DNA from: Succinatimonas hippei YIT 12066
GTDB taxonomy: Bacteria > Pseudomonadota > Gammaproteobacteria > Enterobacterales > Succinivibrionaceae
NCBI RefSeq assembly: GCF_000188195.1
Contig: NZ_GL830963.1
Span: 1-47,348, forward strand
Length of the DNA: 47,348 nt
Direction of reading: 5' to 3'
Position 1 is the stretch's first letter. Every line of letters starts with the position of its first letter. A model generated the notes under the pieces. The model was not told the DNA's origin. It did no database searches and saw only the letters and a list, made by a program, of their open reading frames with translations. Position numbers and translations under genes: made by a program. Of the stretch, positions 7,574-16,358 are shown in pieces.

Positions 7574-8965
7574 ATGACGGAGTTAGAACAATTATTTAGT
7601 CAGTGGCAGGATTTGCAGCCTATTAATGAAGTTTATGGTAAAAGGCTGAAGAGAAAATTCATGCTTGAATTTAACTATAATTCAAATCATATTGAAGGAA
7701 ATACATTAACTTATGGGCAGACAGAGTTTTTACTTTTATTCGGTAGGGTTATAAATGAAGCAAACATGCAGGATTTAGAGGAGATGAAAGCGCATAATGT
7801 CTGTCTTAAAATGATTGAAGAACAGGCAAAAAGTAATAATCCCGAAGAGCAAAAACTTACCGAATCATTTATACGGCTTCTTCATCATACGCTGCTGCGC
7901 GAAGATTATGAGGTGTATAGACAATTACCGGGTGGTCCAATATCATTATATACAGTACATGCAGGTAAATATAAAACAAGGCCTAATTCAGTTTTAACTG
8001 CAACTGGAGAAACTTTTGAATACGCCCTTCCTGAGGAAATACCTGCTTTAATGAAAGATCTTGTTTGTTGGTATAACGATGAAGAAGAAAAACAAAAACT
8101 GTCGCCAGTTGAGCTTGCTTCAATATTTCATTATCGCTACATACGAATACATCCGTTTGAAGACGGTAATGGCAGAATAGCAAGATTGCTTGTAAATTAT
8201 ATTCTGGCAAGACACGGATATCCGATGATAGTGATAAAAAGTGATGATAAAGATGCTTATTTAGATGCCCTTTATGAGTGTGATTTAGCAGTAGGTGCTT
8301 TACCCTCGGATGGCGCTCATGCCGTAAAAGAAAAATTATTGCCATTTATTCAATATATGACGTCTTGTCTTATTCGTGCCTTAAAGTTATGCATTAAGGC
8401 GGCTAAAGGTGAGAATATAGAAGAAGATGATGATTTTGCAAAAGAACTTGCAATTATTAAAAGAAACTATAAAAAAGTAATTTCAGCAAAACAAAGATCA
8501 GCAAGTCTTAAAGACAAAATTGAAATATATAATTCATTGTTAATACCTTTGGCTCAAAAAATATTAGACGGTACTAAATCAGCTGTAGAATTGTTTCACA
8601 AACAAGAAATTGTAATCACAATTTACGGTAAAAAAGATTTATTAAATATTGGAAATAAAGAATTACTAGTGTTTAGAAATCTTGACGGCCTGAATTTAAA
8701 TGAATTAACTGAACAGGATAAGTTAATTATAGAAAAAGCAAATAATTATTCTTTTTTGTATATGCTTTCAAATATTAATCGAAATTATAGTATGCGGGAT
8801 ATAAGAATACATATTAGCGAAAATATATCTTTTGAAGATATGTTTTATGTATTTAATAAAAAGGAGTATTTTTACAGGAATTTTCCTTTGCAATCTGATA
8901 TAAACAGTAGAATTCAAGAAATAAAACAAGATGTTTTGCATAAAATTAAAAATGCGATGGTATAG
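7574..8965 (+). CDS. Fic family protein (class II, self-inhibited) with C-terminal extension
   Basis: Fic enzymes transfer AMP or other phosphate-containing groups from nucleotides to protein hydroxyls. The active-site motif HPFEDGNGR starts at His193 and is complete, with the catalytic His, metal-binding Asp and the GNGR anion-binding loop. Near the N-terminus SNHIEG (Ser37 to Gly42) fits the inhibitory S/T-x3-E-G motif, which places it in class II, where the helix lies before the Fic core. The core is residues ~90-280. The last ~180 residues, Lys/Ile/Asn-rich, are not the usual winged helix that I recognise and may define target or partner. RBS AGGGA at 7563-7567. The target is unknown. A two-part module with the upstream ATPase is possible but unproven. 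Confidence 0.85.
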   Translation: MTELEQLFSQWQDLQPINEVYGKRLKRKFMLEFNYNSNHIEGNTLTYGQTEFLLLFGRVINEANMQDLEEMKAHNVCLKMIEEQAKSNNPEEQKLTESFIRLLHHTLLREDYEVYRQLPGGPISLYTVHAGKYKTRPNSVLTATGETFEYALPEEIPALMKDLVCWYNDEEEKQKLSPVELASIFHYRYIRIHPFEDGNGRIARLLVNYILARHGYPMIVIKSDDKDAYLDALYECDLAVGALPSDGAHAVKEKLLPFIQYMTSCLIRALKLCIKAAKGENIEEDDDFAKELAIIKRNYKKVISAKQRSASLKDKIEIYNSLLIPLAQKILDGTKSAVELFHKQEIVITIYGKKDLLNIGNKELLVFRNLDGLNLNELTEQDKLIIEKANNYSFLYMLSNINRNYSMRDIRIHISENISFEDMFYVFNKKEYFYRNFPLQSDINSRIQEIKQDVLHKIKNAMV

Positions 8966-8968
8966 AAA

Positions 8969-8999
8969 TTATAGGGGCTAAATTTTACAGCCCCTATAA
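8969..8999. terminator. Bidirectional terminator between fic and the FGGY kinase gene
   Basis: ATAGGGGCT (8971-8979) pairs with AGCCCCTAT (8989-8997), extended by two A-T pairs, around a 9-base loop. It separates convergent genes whose stops are 4-6 bases away on each side, so it can serve both. Confidence 0.8.
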
Positions 9000-9001
9000 A
9001 T

Positions 9002-10510
9002 TTAAAATAAGTGCTTAATTGATAAATATAATTCTTTATATTTATTGAACATATCGTTATATTTATCGGTAAGCTGGTGATTAGGTTTTTTAATTTTTCC
9101 TTTTAAAGCTAAAATTTTTCCAAAATCAGACTTTATTTCATCAATTTTTAAAGCTTGTGCAGCGATGATGATATCACCTAAAGTTTCGGTTTCCTCCGTT
9201 GCAAGTTGAACAATAGGACGGTTTAAGATATCAGCAAAAATTTGGCACCAGATGTCGCTTTTAGCAATGCCTCCGCCAATCGGAATAGGGGAGTCATTTT
9301 CATTTGTATTAATCATTTCCATACAGTGCCGTATCGAAAACGCAACTCCTTCCATTACTGCTCGAATAAAATCACTATATGTAGTATCAAGGTTAATATT
9401 AAAAAAAGTTCCTCTGGCATTAGGATCCCATATCGGGCTTTTTTCTCCTGAAAGGTAAGGAAGATATATAAGTCCTTTTGCCCCGGGTTGCGATTGTACG
9501 CATAAACGATTCATTTGATCGTAAACACTGATGCCTGCTGATAGGGCATCCGGTAAAACCATTTTACCGAAGGTGTCTCTGAACCATTTAAGTGAAATTC
9601 CGGCATTGTCAGTTGTTTGAACTGCAGTAAACAGATTGGGAAAAGCACTTGCGGTTGACAGAATATGCGGCTTAAATACCGGATCTTTACTGATTTGACA
9701 TATTCTCCCGCTGCTTCCGATGGTAATGGCACAGTCACCGGGATTTACCGCTCCTGCTCCGATAGTAGCTGAAATTGTATCAATGGCTCCGGCAGCAACA
9801 GGCGTTCCTGCTTTAAGACCGGTAGATTGTGCTGCTTGTTTTGTTACATGTCCTACAATTTCACATGAATTAAAAATTGGAGGTAATATCTTTTCCGGAA
9901 TTTGAGCCTTTTTTACTATTTCAGAAGACCAGGTCCCTGTTTTAAGATTGTTTAATAAAGTTAAGCCGCTGCGCGGTTTATCGATGGAATATTTATCGGT
10001 CAGTTTTTTAATAATAAAACCGTTGGGAATTAGAAATTTCTCTGTTTCATCAATAAGATCGGGGCGGTTGTCTATAAACCAGCGCAAAGTCGGTAAAGCA
10101 AAAGATCCTTTAACTATATTATTGCCTGTTATATTAAAGACAGTTTCTTCTCCGACGTTCTCTTTTAGCCAAGCAACTTGGGGATCCGCTCTTTGATCGT
10201 GTAAGCCGATGCCGTTATAAATGATTTTGTTGTTTTTACCAAGAAGCATAACAGCATTGGTGCTGCTGACACCGATACCGACAACGCATGCGGTGTCAAT
10301 ATCATCACTATCAATGCAAAGCTGAATATTTTCTTTTACCGCTTGCCACCACTTGTTAGGATCTTGCTCTGTCCAGTTTTCTTGCGGATGAATCATGCGG
10401 TATTCTTGATATCCGGAGGAAACCGGGGTGCCATGTAAATCGTAAAAAGTACATTTTGCTCCGGTTGTCCCGATATCTATGCCGAGTAAAAGATCTTGTT
10501 TTTTATTCAT
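9002..10510 (-). CDS. FGGY-family carbohydrate kinase (xylulokinase-like)
   Basis: Predicted to phosphorylate a ketose or related sugar with ATP in the cytoplasm. At 502 residues it has the family's usual length. GIDIGTTGAKCTFYD at the N-terminus is the phosphate-1 loop; AGAIDTISATIGAG near residue 245 contains the catalytic Asp; LPYLSGEKSPIWDPNARG and IGGGIAKSDIWCQI are the C-terminal FGGY signatures. It is the last gene of the unit running from dctP at 13990, 20 bases after the class II aldolase gene. In such pairs the kinase makes the phosphoketose that the aldolase or epimerase then uses. Residues alone do not fix the substrate: xylulose, ribulose, fuculose or a related sugar are all possible. 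Confidence 0.85.
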   Translation of the reverse strand: MNKKQDLLLGIDIGTTGAKCTFYDLHGTPVSSGYQEYRMIHPQENWTEQDPNKWWQAVKENIQLCIDSDDIDTACVVGIGVSSTNAVMLLGKNNKIIYNGIGLHDQRADPQVAWLKENVGEETVFNITGNNIVKGSFALPTLRWFIDNRPDLIDETEKFLIPNGFIIKKLTDKYSIDKPRSGLTLLNNLKTGTWSSEIVKKAQIPEKILPPIFNSCEIVGHVTKQAAQSTGLKAGTPVAAGAIDTISATIGAGAVNPGDCAITIGSSGRICQISKDPVFKPHILSTASAFPNLFTAVQTTDNAGISLKWFRDTFGKMVLPDALSAGISVYDQMNRLCVQSQPGAKGLIYLPYLSGEKSPIWDPNARGTFFNINLDTTYSDFIRAVMEGVAFSIRHCMEMINTNENDSPIPIGGGIAKSDIWCQIFADILNRPIVQLATEETETLGDIIIAAQALKIDEIKSDFGKILALKGKIKKPNHQLTDKYNDMFNKYKELYLSIKHLF

Positions 10511-10530
10511 TTTTAAATTTTCTTATCATG

Positions 10531-11139
10531 TTACAGATTATCCGGATCCAATGCCTTATTACCGTTAATGCCGATCTGCAAGGCAATAAGACTGTTTTCT
10601 TCGATTTCCTCAAGCCTGTAGTATGCTTTGGTTAAAGTATCGGAGATTGTAATAAGTCCGTGATGAGCTAAAAGAACGGCATTATGATCTTTAAGTTTTT
10701 CTACGGCTTTTACAGCAAGCTCATGAGAGCCTGCTTTATAGTAGCCTATCATCGGTAGTTCTTTGGTAAAAAGCGCAAATGCAAGCGTATAAGCCGGTGT
10801 AATGTTATCAGGATTGGTGTCAGGCAAGCAGCCTACAGCCACACTATTGGGGCTGTGGGCGTGAACTATACCGCTGATATCAGAGCGCTCTCTGTAGGCA
10901 AAGAGATGCATTGCATATTCTTTTGACGGATTGCCGTCAGAAATAACTTTGCCGCTTTTAATATCCATGGTTACGAGATCTTCAGGTTGTACTGTCTCCA
11001 GATCACAACCTGTCGGAGTTATCAGCATTTTTTCGTCGAAACGGGCACTAATATTGCCATGTGTAGCATTGACAAGATTCTTTTTCCTAAGCTGTCTGCA
11101 GACGAAAATTATTTCATCGCGTATTTGTGCTTCATTCAT
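10531..11139 (-). CDS. Class II aldolase/adducin-family sugar-phosphate aldolase or epimerase
   Basis: A Zn-dependent enzyme of the fuculose-phosphate aldolase/ribulose-5-phosphate 4-epimerase family (202 residues, normal length is ~210). Glu74 in PSKEYAMH is at the catalytic acid position; His93 and His95 in IVHAHS and the His pair at 159-160 in LLAHHG supply the metal ligands. The N-terminal THGNISAR and TPTG motifs bind the phosphate. Its stop is 20 bases before the FGGY kinase, and its start overlaps the stop of dctM at 11139, so it is translationally coupled to the transporter. It probably cleaves or epimerises the phosphorylated product of the kinase. Aldolase is more likely than epimerase, but this is not settled. 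Confidence 0.85.
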   Translation of the reverse strand: MNEAQIRDEIIFVCRQLRKKNLVNATHGNISARFDEKMLITPTGCDLETVQPEDLVTMDIKSGKVISDGNPSKEYAMHLFAYRERSDISGIVHAHSPNSVAVGCLPDTNPDNITPAYTLAFALFTKELPMIGYYKAGSHELAVKAVEKLKDHNAVLLAHHGLITISDTLTKAYYRLEEIEENSLIALQIGINGNKALDPDNL

Positions 11140-12422
11140 TATTTCAAGACCTCAACAAGATACATGGAAAGATCCGGGAAGATGAAAGTTACGGCTGCTA
11201 CTATAGTAATGATTCCGATAATGTACAAAACATCAGGGAAAGTATCTTCTACTTTGCAGTTTAATATACGGCAAGCGGTAAATAATCCTACTGATAGGGG
11301 CGGTGTGATACCTCCTACGGCAAGGTTTGCCATCATTGCAACGCCGAAATGGATCGGATCCATGCCCATTGATACAACTATAGGGAATAGAATCGGGGTA
11401 ACTAAAATAATGATACAGATGGTTTCCATGAAGCATCCTAGTACCCACAATAGGCAGAAGAATACAAGTAGGATCATGTAGGGATTCGTTGTAAGACTTA
11501 AAAGCGCTTGGGTGAACATCTGCGGAACATTTTGGGTGGCCATTAACCAACCGAACGGAGTGGCTGAGGAAATGATAAATAGAATAATGGCAGAGGTAAT
11601 GACGCTTTCAGATGTTGCATCTAAAAAGTCTTTAAAGGTCATTTCTTTATAGACAAAAACTGCAAGAAGCAAGGCATAGGCAGCCGCAATAACAGAGGCT
11701 TCTGTAGGAGTTAATATTCCGCTTAAAACTCCTCCAATAATAATTACCGGCATAAAAAGAGGCAGTAATGCGTCTGCTACAATTTTGATTTTTTCAGCTG
11801 TAGTATAGACAGCAACTTCACCACTGCCGATTCCGCGTCTTTTTGCTATAACACAGTTCATTAAAATTAAAAGTAAAATGATGAAGATGCCCGGTCCTAC
11901 TCCGGCAATAAACATATCGCCTACTGATACGCCTGTGCATCCTGCATAAATAACCATGACAAGAGAAGGCGGAATCAAAGTTGCCATTACGCCTCCTCCT
12001 GCTAAAATGCCGGCAGTGATTCCCATGCTGTATTTTTGTTTAAGCATTTCCTTGCCGACGATGCCGCCGATCGCGGCAGTCGATGCAACTCCGGAACCGG
12101 ATACAGCACCAAAAAATCCGCAAGTTACGAGAGTTGCGGCACCAAGTCCTCCCGGAACCCTGCTTACGAGCATGTTTGCCAGTTTCATAAGACGAGGTGT
12201 ACTGCCGTATGCCATTAAGGCACCAGCAAAAATGAACATCGGCAGTGCCATCATGGTATAAGATTTGGCTCCGTCAACCATTCTTTGCACCATTACCATC
12301 GGTGACGGATAGCCTTGATATAAAAGGAATGAAATAGCGCTAAGACCGATACAGAAAGCAACCGGAATGCCGAGAATAAGACATAGAGCTAGAACGACAA
12401 AAATAATAACTACGGGATCCAT
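11139..12422 (-). CDS. dctM: TRAP transporter large permease, DctM type (system A)
   Basis: The 12-helix membrane subunit that moves the substrate with sodium in a tripartite ATP-independent periplasmic transporter. Signature segments are LALCLILGIPVAFCIGLSAI at the start, GSGVASTAAIGGIVGKEM, GILTPTEASVIAA and VNLAVGG-like AMMANLAVGGITPPLSVGLF near the end. I start it at ATG 12422 (428 residues), one base after the dctQ stop, with AAGGAG inside the end of dctQ; an ATG at 12443 in the same frame would put that SD inside the gene. The 3' end overlaps the aldolase start. The substrate is unknown but should match the aldolase/kinase pathway. Confidence 0.9.
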   Translation of the reverse strand: MDPVVIIFVVLALCLILGIPVAFCIGLSAISFLLYQGYPSPMVMVQRMVDGAKSYTMMALPMFIFAGALMAYGSTPRLMKLANMLVSRVPGGLGAATLVTCGFFGAVSGSGVASTAAIGGIVGKEMLKQKYSMGITAGILAGGGVMATLIPPSLVMVIYAGCTGVSVGDMFIAGVGPGIFIILLLILMNCVIAKRRGIGSGEVAVYTTAEKIKIVADALLPLFMPVIIIGGVLSGILTPTEASVIAAAYALLLAVFVYKEMTFKDFLDATSESVITSAIILFIISSATPFGWLMATQNVPQMFTQALLSLTTNPYMILLVFFCLLWVLGCFMETICIIILVTPILFPIVVSMGMDPIHFGVAMMANLAVGGITPPLSVGLFTACRILNCKVEDTFPDVLYIIGIITIVAAVTFIFPDLSMYLVEVLK

Positions 12423-12423
12423 A

Positions 12424-12909
12424 TTATTTGTTCTCCTTATCAACAGCCATCATTTCGGCAAAATCAGCTTTGGCGCGTATTAAATAAAAGATGCAGATTA
12501 AAATTGTGGCAATGCAGAAAACTATATAGTTGAACGATAATGAGATTTTCATGGCTGGAGACATCGTATGAATATTGGCTACTATAAGTGGATAGCTATA
12601 GCAGCTTAAAGCCAAGGAAAATCCGGCGCAGACGATGTCGCCTAAGGCATAAACCAATTTAGACAAGCGCTTTGGCAACAAATTGACAAAAAGCTCGATT
12701 CTAGTGTGTGCATTTAATGTTGTAGCCAGTGCTGCTCCTAAGAAGGTTATCCAAATCATGCACATTCCCGAGAGCTCCTCAACCCATTTAAAGGAACTGC
12801 CGAAAATATTGCGGTTGATAACTTGCAGCAGAACAATAGTACTCATTAATGCTATTGCAAATGAGCAAATAAACCTAACTAAGGTTTGTATTTTTTTCAT
12901 TAAGTCCAT
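12424..12909 (-). CDS. dctQ: TRAP transporter small permease, DctQ type (system A)
   Basis: 161 residues with four predicted membrane helices. The middle motif SFKWVEELSGMCMIWITFLGAAL is typical of DctQ (W-x-E-E then a W-I-x-F-L-G helix). It forms the membrane complex with DctM and receives the loaded binding protein. It lies 37 bases downstream of dctP and its end carries the ribosome-binding site of dctM. Confidence 0.9.
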   Translation of the reverse strand: MDLMKKIQTLVRFICSFAIALMSTIVLLQVINRNIFGSSFKWVEELSGMCMIWITFLGAALATTLNAHTRIELFVNLLPKRLSKLVYALGDIVCAGFSLALSCYSYPLIVANIHTMSPAMKISLSFNYIVFCIATILICIFYLIRAKADFAEMMAVDKENK

Positions 12910-12946
12910 AGCGCTTGTCTACCTATATTTATTTTTATTACTTGAT

Positions 12947-13990
12947 TTATTCCTGAGATTTCAAAGCAAGTTCGATCCATTCAGGACCGTGTTCTTTGTT
13001 GAAGTGATCCCAAATAGGCTGGACACGTTTAATAAATGCATCTTTATCAACTTCATTAACCTGCATGCCTTTGGCTTTAAGCTCTTCGATCTGCTTATTT
13101 TCATCGTTTAAGTCCAATTCAAGAAGTCTTGCTGAGGCGGCTTCTTCTTTCATGATGGTTTGGATGTCCTGCGGCAGAGCGTCAAACCATTTTTTGTTGA
13201 CTCCGAAAACACAGTTGTCATACATGTGGCCGGTAAGTGACATATATTGTTGAACTTCGTAAAGTGAAGAAGCCAGAATGTTGGCGGCGGGATTTTCCTG
13301 TCCCGAAACTGTTCCTTGCTGTAAGGCAGTGAAGAGTTCGCCAAAAGGCAGCATAATGACGCTGGCGTCCATAGCTTTGAACATCTGTACCTTCATATCA
13401 TTTTCATTAGTACGGAATTTGATGCCTTTCATATCTTCCGGTTTAACAATAGGATGTTCGTTGCAAGTTAAATGGCGGTAGCCTGATTCCCAGTAAGAAA
13501 GAACGTAGGCTCCGTTCGGCTCAATGATGTCTTTAGCAAATTTTGCACCGAATTCACCGTTCCACGCTTTTCTGGCACCTTCTAATGATTTAAAAAGGAA
13601 AGGAATTAAAGCAACATTGGCCGCAGTGTCATATCTTTCCCAAATGGATCCTGTCATAATTACTGATGATTCAAGGGTTCCCAAGTTCATCTGTTCCATC
13701 ATTTCAAGTTCGCCGCCTAACGAGCCGCTATCATAAACATTTACGGCAACTTTACCTTGTGTACGCTCTTCTACTTTTTGTTTGAATTGTTTTAAAGCGA
13801 TATTGACAGGGTGTTCTCCGCCGCCTACGTGTCCGATATTCATTACATATTCTGCATTGGCGTTATTTGTAACTTGAGGCTTGGCTTGAATGGTAGGAGC
13901 CTGTAGCGCAAATGCATTTGATGTGCAGAATAATGCTGCTGCAGCTATTGATGAGACAACAGTTGCTTTAAAAGGTTTTACAAGATTCAT
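12947..13990 (-). CDS. dctP: TRAP transporter solute-binding protein, DctP type (system A)
   Basis: The periplasmic substrate-binding subunit. I start it at ATG 13990 with GGGAG upstream; a longer frame reaches 14095 but would add residues ahead of the signal peptide. Residues 1-27 (MNLVKPFKATVVSSIAAAAL then AFA) are a signal peptide. The mature part has YVMNIGHVGGGEHPVNIALK, then VNVYDSGSLGGELEMMEQ, GIKFRTNENDMKVQMFKAM (with the conserved Arg that binds the carboxylate) and ALQQGTVSGQENPAANI. This is the first gene of its operon. Upstream lie an inverted repeat GTTCCA-N5-TGGAAC and a CRP-like site. Carboxylate ligands such as sugar acids are usual, though neutral ligands occur. Confidence 0.9.
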   Translation of the reverse strand: MNLVKPFKATVVSSIAAAALFCTSNAFALQAPTIQAKPQVTNNANAEYVMNIGHVGGGEHPVNIALKQFKQKVEERTQGKVAVNVYDSGSLGGELEMMEQMNLGTLESSVIMTGSIWERYDTAANVALIPFLFKSLEGARKAWNGEFGAKFAKDIIEPNGAYVLSYWESGYRHLTCNEHPIVKPEDMKGIKFRTNENDMKVQMFKAMDASVIMLPFGELFTALQQGTVSGQENPAANILASSLYEVQQYMSLTGHMYDNCVFGVNKKWFDALPQDIQTIMKEEAASARLLELDLNDENKQIEELKAKGMQVNEVDKDAFIKRVQPIWDHFNKEHGPEWIELALKSQE

Positions 13991-14012
13991 ATTAACTCCC
14001 GAGAATAGCATC

Positions 14013-14029
14013 GTTCCATTGAGTGGAAC
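14013..14029. promoter_or_regulatory. Inverted repeat GTTCCA-TTGAG-TGGAAC, candidate IclR operator
   Basis: Perfect 6-bp arms with a 5-bp spacer, 23 bases before the dctP start in the gap between dctP and the divergent iclR-type gene. IclR regulators bind short palindromes of this kind, often with T-G-G-A half sites. A lone TGGAAC half site occurs again at 14123-14128, just before iclR. Binding by the neighbour is inference. Confidence 0.55.
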
Positions 14030-14080
14030 ACTAATAGAATAAGTCAAATAATGGTAAATATACATTTTTATTGTGATTTG

Positions 14081-14096
14081 CGTGATCGCGATCAAT
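14081..14096. promoter_or_regulatory. CRP/FNR-like site in the dctP-iclR gap
   Basis: CGTGATCGCGATCAAT contains the 12-bp palindrome TGATCGCGATCA. It matches TGTGA-N6-TCACA at about 7 of 10 positions, and also TTGAT-N4-ATCAA (FNR) at 9 of 10. Read towards dctP its centre is ~40 bp before a likely start preceded by TATATT (14057-14062 read on the minus strand). Confidence 0.45.
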
Positions 14097-14178
14097 TATA
14101 TTTTGATATCTGTTTTATAGGTTGGAACATAATATAAAAATATATAAAGATGTTAAAATAACCTCTGCGAGGATAAAA

Positions 14179-14949
14179 ATGGCAGATGTTTCGAATATTA
14201 ACTTAATAAACAAAACGCTTGACGTTGTTGAGCTTTTAGCCTCCGAACCTAGAGAAATGGGGGTAAGTGAAATAAGCCGGCGTCTTAAGATGGTTAAAAG
14301 CGGTACATATCGTATTTTGAATTCTTTAAAAGAGAGAGAATACGTATATCAGAACCCTATTAATAAGCTTTATGGTTTAGGATTAAAATTTTATTTTATC
14401 GGTTCATCAGTGCAGGTAAGATTGCCTTTAGGCAGAGCAGGTAAAGAAGTTTTAGATCCTTTAAGCACGGAGTATAACGAGTGCTTCCAATTGGCGATAC
14501 CTTATTATGTGGCAGGAAAAGAACCTACTCATATTTTGGTGTACGTAAGCGCAGCAACGGAAAGAGTTTTATCAATAAGTTTATCTGCAGGGTTAATCGC
14601 GCCTTCTCATACTTCTGCTGTCGGTCTGTGTATTTTGTCTCAAATGTCTGACTCTGAACTTGAAACTCATAAAGAATCTAAATTAAGTCGCTTTACGGAT
14701 AAAACTATTATTTCATGGAGTGCATTAGAAGAGGAGTTAAATAAAATAAGAGATCTTGGGTATGCTGTTTGTGATGGCGCTTACGAGTTAGGATTAATGG
14801 ATATTGCGGTTCCGGTTTTTGATTCGATGCATTGTTCTATAGGTGCAATTGCGGTATGCGGACCGACAGAACGTTTAAGTAAGATTGAGTTAAAGGGATT
14901 AGTCAGAAAAATGAAGAGGGCTAGTGCGAAGATAGCAGCAAAACTTTAA
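14179..14949 (+). CDS. IclR-family transcriptional regulator
   Basis: I start it at ATG 14179 (GAGG 9-10 bases upstream); an upstream in-frame extension adds a Lys-rich stretch without domain homology. Residues ~8-60 are the winged helix: MGVSEISRRLKMVKSGTYRI then LNSLKEREYVYQN. The rest is the IclR ligand domain (FQLAIPYYV, SAGLIAPSHTSAVGLCIL, GYAVCDGAYELGLMDIAVPV). It is divergent from the system A TRAP-aldolase-kinase operon, so it is the obvious regulator of that unit, probably sensing the transported compound or a pathway product. A hairpin shared with the convergent dctM lies beyond its stop. Confidence 0.85.
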   Translation: MADVSNINLINKTLDVVELLASEPREMGVSEISRRLKMVKSGTYRILNSLKEREYVYQNPINKLYGLGLKFYFIGSSVQVRLPLGRAGKEVLDPLSTEYNECFQLAIPYYVAGKEPTHILVYVSAATERVLSISLSAGLIAPSHTSAVGLCILSQMSDSELETHKESKLSRFTDKTIISWSALEEELNKIRDLGYAVCDGAYELGLMDIAVPVFDSMHCSIGAIAVCGPTERLSKIELKGLVRKMKRASAKIAAKL

Positions 14950-14990
14950 TTAATTTTGTGGTGTTTAAATTGATTTTGCCTCTTAAATAA

Positions 14991-15023
14991 TAAAGGTACC
15001 GTAAAATTAGTTCGGTACCTTTA
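14991..15023. terminator. Bidirectional terminator between iclR and dctM (system B)
   Basis: TAAAGGTACCG (14991-15001) and CGGTACCTTTA (15013-15023) form an 11-bp perfect stem with an 11-base loop, between two convergent stops. Confidence 0.85.
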
Positions 15024-15042
15024 TGTAGTTTATTTTATTCGG

Positions 15043-16356
15043 CTACTGCAAAAGTCCTGTTAACCTCGGCAAATAAAGACTTAATTCAGGAACATAAGTT
15101 ACAACCATTAAGATTGCGATTTCAGCAAAGATAAGCGGTAATAGTGGCTTGATTACTTGTTCAATCTTTAGGTTGCTTACACTGCATCCTACAAACAAGG
15201 CTGTTCCTACAGGAGGAGTTACGATTCCTATGCAGAGGTTGAAGGTAATTATGATACCGAAATGCACAGGATCTATGCCTAATGCTGTAGTAACCGGCAG
15301 GAAGATCGGAGTAAAGATTAATATTGCAGGAGTCATGTCCATGAACATGCCTACAATCAATAAGGTTAAATTGATAATCAGTAAAATTACAATTTTGTTA
15401 TCAGAAATACTAAGTAAAGCTTCACTGATCATTTGAGGCAAATGGGCGTAGGCCATAATGTAAGACATTACGGTTGAAGCTCCGATCAAAAACAGTACCA
15501 TTGCACTGATGTGAATTGTGTCTTTACTGATAGATTTCAAAGTTTCAAGATTAATTGCCTTGTATATCCAAGAAAAAAGCAAAGAATAGAGGACGGCCAT
15601 ACATGCTGCTTCCGTAGCAGTACAAATACCCCCGATAATGCTTCCTATGACTACGATAATGAGACCGAGACTCGGTAAAGCCTGCCAAGTTATTTTTAGT
15701 TTTTCGGACAGTGTATAAGAGACTCTGGTTTGATTTCCTGCAAGTTCAGGTTTTAGCTTAAAGTAGATAAATCCTACGATCATGCATCCAAGTCCCATTA
15801 AAATGCCGGGAACATATCCAGCTAAGAATAAAGCACCGATAGATGTACCTCCGCTTACAACGGAGTAAACGATTAAGCCGTTAGAGGGAGGGATCAGCAT
15901 GCCTGTAGGGCAGGATGCAATATTAATTGCGGATGCAACAGGCAAATTAAGCCCGGTACTTTTAATTTGCGGAAGCAGTGTTTTTCCAACGGCAGCAGCT
16001 GCTGCAACGGCAGAACCGGATACTGAACCAAACATCATGTTGGATAAAACATTTACATGAGATAAAGAACCGGGTATTTTTCCGACAAAAAGGAAGGCAA
16101 AATTAACAAGTCGTTTTGCAATTCCTCCTTGGTTCATGATATTTCCAGCAAGAACGAAGAAAGGAACCGCAAGTAAGCTGAAACTGTCCATTCCTGTTGC
16201 AAGTTTTTGTCCGGCTGTAATTGCAACTACTTTCATCGGCATTACGGAAAGCATTATGCATATGGAAGAACATGCAATAGCTATGGCAATAGGGAAACCG
16301 CAGGCGATTAATATGCCGAATATTACTAATAGATAAATTCCGATTGTTGCGTCCAT
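15043..16356 (-). CDS. dctM: TRAP transporter large permease, DctM type (system B)
   Basis: 437 residues, about 12 membrane helices. Recognisable DctM segments include LLAVPFFVLAGNIMNQGGIA, FGSVSGSAVAAAAAVGKTL, GGICTATEAACMAVLYSL and FNLCIGIVTPPVGTALFVG. It starts 2 bases after the dctQ stop and its SD AGGAG lies in the end of dctQ. It is the last gene of the isomerase-dctP-dctQ-dctM unit. Sequence differences from the other two DctM proteins of the window are large, so the three systems are not recent copies. Confidence 0.9.
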   Translation of the reverse strand: MDATIGIYLLVIFGILIACGFPIAIAIACSSICIMLSVMPMKVVAITAGQKLATGMDSFSLLAVPFFVLAGNIMNQGGIAKRLVNFAFLFVGKIPGSLSHVNVLSNMMFGSVSGSAVAAAAAVGKTLLPQIKSTGLNLPVASAINIASCPTGMLIPPSNGLIVYSVVSGGTSIGALFLAGYVPGILMGLGCMIVGFIYFKLKPELAGNQTRVSYTLSEKLKITWQALPSLGLIIVVIGSIIGGICTATEAACMAVLYSLLFSWIYKAINLETLKSISKDTIHISAMVLFLIGASTVMSYIMAYAHLPQMISEALLSISDNKIVILLIINLTLLIVGMFMDMTPAILIFTPIFLPVTTALGIDPVHFGIIITFNLCIGIVTPPVGTALFVGCSVSNLKIEQVIKPLLPLIFAEIAILMVVTYVPELSLYLPRLTGLLQ

Positions 16357-16358
16357 TT

